The position numbers were made by a program, and so were the translations under genes. Under the pieces are notes generated by a model. It made no database searches, was not told where the DNA came from, and was given only the letters and a program-made list of their open reading frames with translations. This document shows positions 58,300-64,000 of a stretch of 64,000 bases of DNA, one piece after another; positions within the stretch are counted from its first letter, which is position 1, and the number at the start of each line of letters is the position of its first letter. Source of the DNA: Henckelia pumila (taxonomy: Eukaryota; Streptophyta; Magnoliopsida; Lamiales; Gesneriaceae); NCBI RefSeq assembly GCF_033568475.1, contig NC_133123.1:151729753-151793752 (forward strand), given 5' to 3'.

Positions 58300-59340
58300 T
58301 CTGTCTATTATGTTGGTTATTTTCTCGATGATGAAGCAATGGATATTATTAATGGATGAGAATTTAGTGGGATTTGAATTTCCCCACGTCCCTGATTTTT
58401 CTAAGTTTGAAATTTAAATCCAAAAGTTTAGATTTAAGATATCTCCTTTTCTACCTATGTTCTTGTTAAGGATAGAATGTAGGGTTGAAAAAGAAAAAGG
58501 AAATCGGATTTAAATATTATGGTGGGATATATATTTAGATTTTTTTTAGGAATTGGTTTTCTAAAATTAGATGTTTTACCCTTTTTTTAAAAAAAAATTG
58601 TTTTACTCATTGATATATATTAACTCAAGTCCATAAGAAAAATTGTGTCCAAAGTTATCGCGATAAGGTAAAAAAATATTTTGAAAATTTATGCAAAGTA
58701 GATACACAAAAAAATTTCATGTAAGCAATTTTGTGAGAAAATTTTTTTATTTAAATTATTCATGATAAAATATTATTTTTTTAATCAAATATATTATTTT
58801 TCATTATAAATATCAACTCCCAAAAGACCTCTTATTTATATTATAAAATGATTTTTAGTTGATTTTTTAAATTAGTATATTATATTAGAGAAGAAAATAT
58901 CTTATATATATTAAAGAGTTTGGAATATACTCAATTAGTCAATTGTACAAAATGAAAGGAGAAAATTAATCACAAATTGTTCTTGTTTAATGTTAGAAAA
59001 TGATTATAAGATAGTAAACTATAAAAATAATTAAATAGTTTATGAATCATAATCAATCAATAATTTAAAGATTTAAAAAATAATTAATTAGATTAAAGAC
59101 TTAGGCAGTATATTATTTTATATGTATCCAAACTTATCTATACATATAGATGGACCAAAAGATAAATATGTCAATGAAACGTAGTTTCAGCCTCTGATCA
59201 ATAGTTCTGGCTGTAGCTTAAACAATGCTGCATTGCGTAACAGCAACCCCAAAAATAAATAAAAATCTGCTAGAAGATAACAAACATCTGTATTCCAGTG
59301 TGCTGGAAAACACGAACCATTAGCCTAATCCAGGAATTAA
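58300..59340. other. AT-rich spacer between two minus-strand genes
   Basis: Includes the 5' flank of the 57570-58292 gene and the 3' flank of SAE1. A degenerate GAGAC-type repeat may lie near 58710-58830. Nothing else seen. Confidence 0.4.
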
Positions 59341-59355
59341 TAGCGAGCCTAACCT

Positions 59356-61627
59356 TCAGCCTTCCATTTTCACCGTCGATATATCTTCAATTAAACCTTT
59401 GCCATCCATTGCATCGAAAAAGAAGAAATTTTTTAGCGGATCACCCTTGCCTGATATGGCTTTAATAACCTCCTATAATGGATGAAATTTTAGAAATCGG
59501 CGAATATTATAACTCACATGCACAAAGCACTCAAGAGACTATATGGGAAGCATGTCACCTGTCCGAGGATTCCACCAACGATGGCACAAACAGGTGGGAA
59601 TTCTGTTTTACCTTTCAACAATCTCACCAGGAGGGAGTCAGGTATCAGCGACTCACTCACCGACTACATGCGTTGTTTATAAACGATTAGACACAAAAAT
59701 GGTATGTCATTCAATTGTATAGTTGATGAATAAGTGCCCAAAGACATACATTTGACTCACAAAGTTCCCTCTTTAATTTTTGGACATATACTAAGTCGGT
59801 GGTTGATGTTTCCCCTGGACTGCGGCCTTCAAGCTCTTCAAACTTTTCTATCACTGAAAAGATTCATATAACCGTTTCCAAAATCAACAAGGGATGAAGA
59901 TTTGCAATTCCAACATGTATCAGGCGGTGTATAAAATCAATCGTCTCCACTTCAATAAACTTCATCATCGCAAGATATGACTGATACCAAAACCATACCT
60001 CTCATGGCTAGGTACAACTTAGAAACCCTCTTAGGAAGTGATTTCCATGGGACAAAAATAGCTTCCTGCATGGAACAAAAGAGATAATACAGCTCATGTA
60101 AAAATCAGAACTGAATTAAACAAAAAATCATAATAGTGTAGTGCATAAATAAATAGGCAGATGGGAGCTGAAAGATATGAGTTGGTAGGCGGTGATCAGA
60201 GATATTCAGGTTATCAGGAAACATACTAGCAATTCCCTACATAAGAGAGTATCAAGTCACTGTCTATTTTAAGTTTTCATTTAGAAGAAACTGAGCCATC
60301 AGCTGGAGTAAATAATTTAGTAAAGTTCAAGGTCAGAAAACTAATCAAGCATTCAAACATGACAGGCATACCTCAAAACTAGGATACTCTATGAGGCATT
60401 CGAACTTCTCGTCACCCTTGTTCTGCCAGAGGAAAGAGGAAAAAAAGTTGAATCTCGATTTCCACAAAATACACGCTGAAGAAAGACAGTGATGAGTTCA
60501 GCTGAATAAACCATACAGAAGACTGAATATCAAGCTCAATCCCATAAAACACATAACAGATCATTAATTTTAATCAATTCACATTCCATTATAAGGAAAT
60601 AAAATCATCACATGCAAACAAAACCATATAATCACAAGGTAGAACGTTAAACTGAGTTATATTCACCTTCAAGTATGAGTAATTCTGCAAATCAACAAAT
60701 ATTTCAGCACACGTGTCTCTGCAATCGACTGTATAAAAGGCAACTCGTTTTGATGATTTTCGGCACTTCTCATTCACAGATTTCTGCGGTAGATTTCATC
60801 AAAACAAATTATTAGAAACATGGAACATGTAAAACAATAAAAAACAACAGCTACAAAGTCTAACTTTCTCCAACTATTGAAGCTGACCTTTGTTGCTAGA
60901 GAGCAACAATTTATAACCACTGCATCAAACTTGCCAAAGAAATCAATACCAAAGCCAGACAAGTCACCTGAAAGAATTAAGAAAACTGGATATTAGGTGA
61001 ACGAAGTCTACGGAAATCATAGCAAATGAAGCAAAAACTAAACTGCTGTTTCAAGGATCCCACCTTTCTCAACAAAAACTTTAACCATAGGATTAAAATC
61101 TTTCAAGGACTCGCAACAGAGCTCAGCAAGAGATCTCCCAGAGTACACGCTCTCGTCTAGAGGAATCAAAAAGTTAGCTGACAACAACTCCTCGGTCACT
61201 AAACGATCATCATTTATAGTCAAACTGCCTACTCCAGCTAACACAATATTCTTGCAAAACTGCATCAACATAAGAACAATAATTTCATGGCTATAAAAGT
61301 TAGGGGCTAACATAAAGTTCCCAACTGAATCAACCAACATACAATAAAACTAAACCTCAAACTCTGAAAACAAAGGGATCGTACAAATACCTCAATAACA
61401 CTGCCTTCAAGTCCACTAACGAGTATGTGAGACTTGGTTAGCCTAAAAACCAAACAAAGCATTATACACACTGCAAGCGCTAGAAACGCTAAAAACCCAA
61501 AATTGAGCCAGCAAAAAAAAAAAAAAAGAAAGAATCTTTCATACCTCCGCTGAGCATCGGCGCCCCAGACACGAATTTGGCGATCATAGAGGGCAGTTTC
61601 GTGCTCCGTCAGTTCTTCTCCGTCCAT
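59356..61627 (-). CDS. SAE1: SUMO-activating enzyme subunit 1
   Basis: Smaller subunit of the heterodimeric SUMO E1 (SAE1/SAE2), which adenylates SUMO in the nucleus; the catalytic Cys lies in SAE2. Ten exons with GT/AG borders: 61545-61627, 61391-61442, 61064-61259, 60888-60967, 60667-60783, 60372-60422, 59999-60065, 59750-59853, 59559-59663 and 59356-59472, giving 323 aa, the family length. The N-terminus MDGEELTEHETALYDRQIRVWG is the family hallmark, followed by KSHILVSGLEG, NIVLAGVGSLTINDDR, FPPVCAIVGGILGQEVIKAIS (exons 9-10) and FFFFDAMDGKG near the end. All joins keep frame and no residue typical of the family is visibly lost. The start is fixed by the hallmark N-terminus. Confidence 0.95.
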
Positions 61628-61799
61628 TTTTGGGTTTAGCCTGAAGTTTACGGACCAATTATAAACCCTAAGCGGGAAATTAAGCTTGTAGGGGAAGCAT
61701 AGCTCAAAAGCGCGTTTCTGTAATTGACAACTAACGTTAAAATCGCTCTTCGCGTGATATTTTTCCAAAAATTACACTCTTTTTTTCTGAACCTTATTA

Positions 61800-62846
61800 T
61801 TCAACAAAATTTTCGACAAAAATAGTATAATATTTTAAATCGGAACCCATTTGTCAGAATTTTCTTTCTTTGTACAAATACGATAAGATATTTTATTTTA
61901 TAAAAACGAAGCTATCATATATTGTTAAAATAATAATAAATGATTCTTTAATAAACAATATTTTTATAAAAAGAACATACATAAATAATTGGATTGAGCT
62001 CATAATACTCACCTCATATTTAGAAACTCAGAAATGAGTCTATGTTGGTTATTTCTTGACAATAGATTCGAATTCCCGCGATCTTCTTCTAGATCACTGC
62101 TTTCCAACAAAAGTTTTAAACCTGCAATTTTCGTTTTAATATCAACAAAAATTCACAATAACATACATACTAAGGTAGATCCATAAAAGTCATGCGTGAA
62201 TATTAAATAATTTGTTTTTCGATGAATATATATTATTGTACATCCACGTATAGAGTAGCTAGTATTATATTATATTCTATAAATTTTAATTAGATACATA
62301 TATAGATATACCTGCATGAAGAAGGTTGCGTGTCCATATGTTCGACATATCCACCAAACTAGCTTATTATGTTATGAAGTTGAAACTAATGAGATGTGGA
62401 AGTCGAATTTATATAAGCTTAGATCCATTGGTGCAGTGTTTTGGTTCAGCCCCTCTGGGTAATGAATGGAAACAATTAGTCTGGCAAACAAGAAGTTCTT
62501 CATATTCCATTTTATCAAACATTCTTATTGGCCTTTGTATTTTATTAATAATAATAATAATAATATAACAATAATAATACTAATAATATAATAATAATGA
62601 AATATAAAGGATATTCATGCTGTTATAGACTCCTAGAATTCCCCCCTTTCGGTGCATGAATTGCACACTGAACCACATGGGTCATAATTTTTTTTAAAAT
62701 CTAAATTTTGAGTGATATCACAAATTATATAGAGGTGAAATGGAAAAAAAAAATCATATTTGTTATAGGGGATCAGAGTAATAATATACTAATATTTGAC
62801 AGTAATAAAAGTAATTATATTCCACAAAATCCTTTAATTTACAACC

Positions 62847-62879
<33 letters not shown>

Positions 62880-63660
62880 CATATATATATATATATAAGT
62901 TTATTTGTTAAATGGCAACAATATTTTTCTCAAATAGTCGAAAATAGTTTTGAAACTATTATGATAAAAGTTAAAGCCATATAATCTAATGGACAAGCTC
63001 TATTGTTTAGAATATTATCCAATGGAAAAAAATAATTATATGCTCACTTGCATCCAACTCCATTAAGATCAATAGCAATCATACCTTTTAATTGAAAAAC
63101 ATAATATAATTATTTTTAATTTGGATTCCGATTATTACTGATTTTTAAGATTCTGATAAGCGCTAAAAGGTCGAGGTTAAATATTTAAAATTATACGTTT
63201 AATCAAAGTTTAAGAATTAAAAAAATGTATATATATTTTAATTAATTCGAGCCAAACAATTAATAGTCAAGACAACGAGTCTCGAATTTACGAGAAAAGA
63301 ATCTAATAATCCAAGAGTTTTAATATAATTTTATTAAAAAATGTTAAATTCTTATAATATCAATATTTTATTAATTAATTAGCTCGTGTTTTCATTAAAA
63401 CACATTTAATGTAGTCAGTCATCTCATTAACTGGTTTTCCTACTTTGACCAAATCGCACCATTCCTCTCGTAAATCTAGAACACAGTTAGAGGTGCCTCT
63501 TTGAGATATATATATATATATATATATAATATTTATGTATTGTATGATACAAACAAGCGAAATTTACCGCTAGTTAATTATTATATACTTCATCCTACTT
63601 GTATTCACAAATGAATTAATACTACTTTATAATATATTACTAATATATATATATATAAAT
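61800..63660. other. AT-rich intergenic region with trinucleotide repeats
   Basis: No gene seen. (AAT)n/(ATA)n tracts at about 62548-62600 and 62852-62880 and TA tracts at about 62880-62896 and 63508-63530 are simple repeats. The frame at 62326-62568 has no recognisable content. Confidence 0.5.
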
Positions 63661-63671
63661 TATATTTTTCT

Positions 63672-63856
63672 ATATCTTTGGTGTGCACTGGGTAAACTCC
63701 GCACTAACATAATAGCCTGCAAACTGCGTTTAGCCAAGTAAATCATACTAGGCAAGCTTTGTGTGACAGGCTAGTCCAAGAAAGTATTGGTATGAGGAAT
63801 CGAACTCCTGATTTTTGACCAAGAGTTCACCTACTCTACTAACTTGAACAATCCCT
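63672..63856 (-). mobile_element. tRNA-derived SINE
   Basis: On the minus strand an A box TAGTAGAGTAGG (63830-63841) and a B box AGTTCGATTCC (63796-63806) fit RNA polymerase III promoter consensus. The body ends near GTGCGGAGTTTACCCAGTGC, a word seen at the 3' end of plant SINEs, followed by an AT-rich tail. It cannot fold as a complete tRNA, so it is a retroposon and not a tRNA gene. Confidence 0.65.
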
Positions 63857-64000
63857 TAAGACATGATTTGCTTTTCATTGTTACAAGAGAAGGTGATTAT
63901 GTAAAGAAAATGATTGATTAGTTAGAAAAGTGGGGTAATGATCATACAATATTAGTTTTGGCTTCCTTGTATTGCTAGTTTAATGAATAACATTAGAATT

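Noticed and set aside
61307..61768. A 153-aa reading of the first SAE1 exon region
   Set aside because: Runs from 5' UTR through an intron; the SAE1 hallmark start at 61627 and the splice sites explain the locus.
63790..63850. Functional tRNA gene
   Set aside because: A and B boxes are present, but there is no acceptor stem or cloverleaf; a SINE explains it better.
1..64000. CRISPR arrays, operons, rRNA
   Set aside because: None seen; the repeats are plant transposons, microsatellites and MITEs.

Overview
The window is plant nuclear DNA: AT-rich, with spliced genes using GT/AG introns, microsatellites, MITE-like repeats, LTR retrotransposons and integrated pararetrovirus-like (Caulimoviridae) sequence. 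An R1-type NLR and the general repeat style suggest a eudicot, probably an asterid such as Lamiales; that placement is inference.

Host genes are few. From left to right: a broken R1-like CC-NB-ARC-LRR resistance gene (2428-4985, minus); a six-exon steroleosin / 11-beta-hydroxysteroid dehydrogenase-like gene (5328-7439, minus; 349 aa) whose promoter carries seed-type RY and ABRE motifs; a five-exon heavy-metal-associated isoprenylated plant protein (HIPP) gene with two HMA domains and a CSVM prenylation box (16545-18189, minus); an intronless gene for an unrecognised C-terminal-transmembrane protein (57570-58292, minus); and a ten-exon SUMO-activating enzyme subunit 1 (SAE1) gene (59356-61627, minus; 323 aa).

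Mobile DNA dominates the rest. A complete Tork/Tnt1-like Copia element with one uninterrupted 1316-aa polyprotein lies at 8986-14100 (TSD AAATT). A petuvirus/florendovirus-like endogenous pararetrovirus (EVE1, 20471-27691) lies between two (TA)n tracts. Its movement-protein start is repeated 6701 bp downstream, it keeps both promoter regions and a tRNA-Met primer site, but its repeat unit has no reverse transcriptase or RNase H. A second, distinct pararetrovirus-like element (EVE2, minus) has the order CP-MP-PR-RT-RH-ORF X-35S-like promoter. EVE2 is split inside ORF X by a Tekay/Del-type Ty3 chromovirus (34901-49429, TSD ATATT), which was itself entered in its 5' LTR by a younger, opposite-strand element of the same family (41572-48844, TSD ATACT). 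This gives a three-level insertion history: EVE2, then the outer Tekay, then the inner Tekay.

The AT-rich remainder holds a Harbinger-like MITE with a 59-bp perfect inverted repeat overlapping its end, CGGTAT/ATACCG-rich repeats, a tRNA-derived SINE at the right edge, and long stretches without recognisable genes. The host genes do not form a pathway; they are independent loci separated by transposon and virus insertions. The most notable signals are the two different pararetrovirus lineages within 35 kb, the RT-less viral repeat unit, and the viral fragment whose end coincides with a putative plus-strand priming site.
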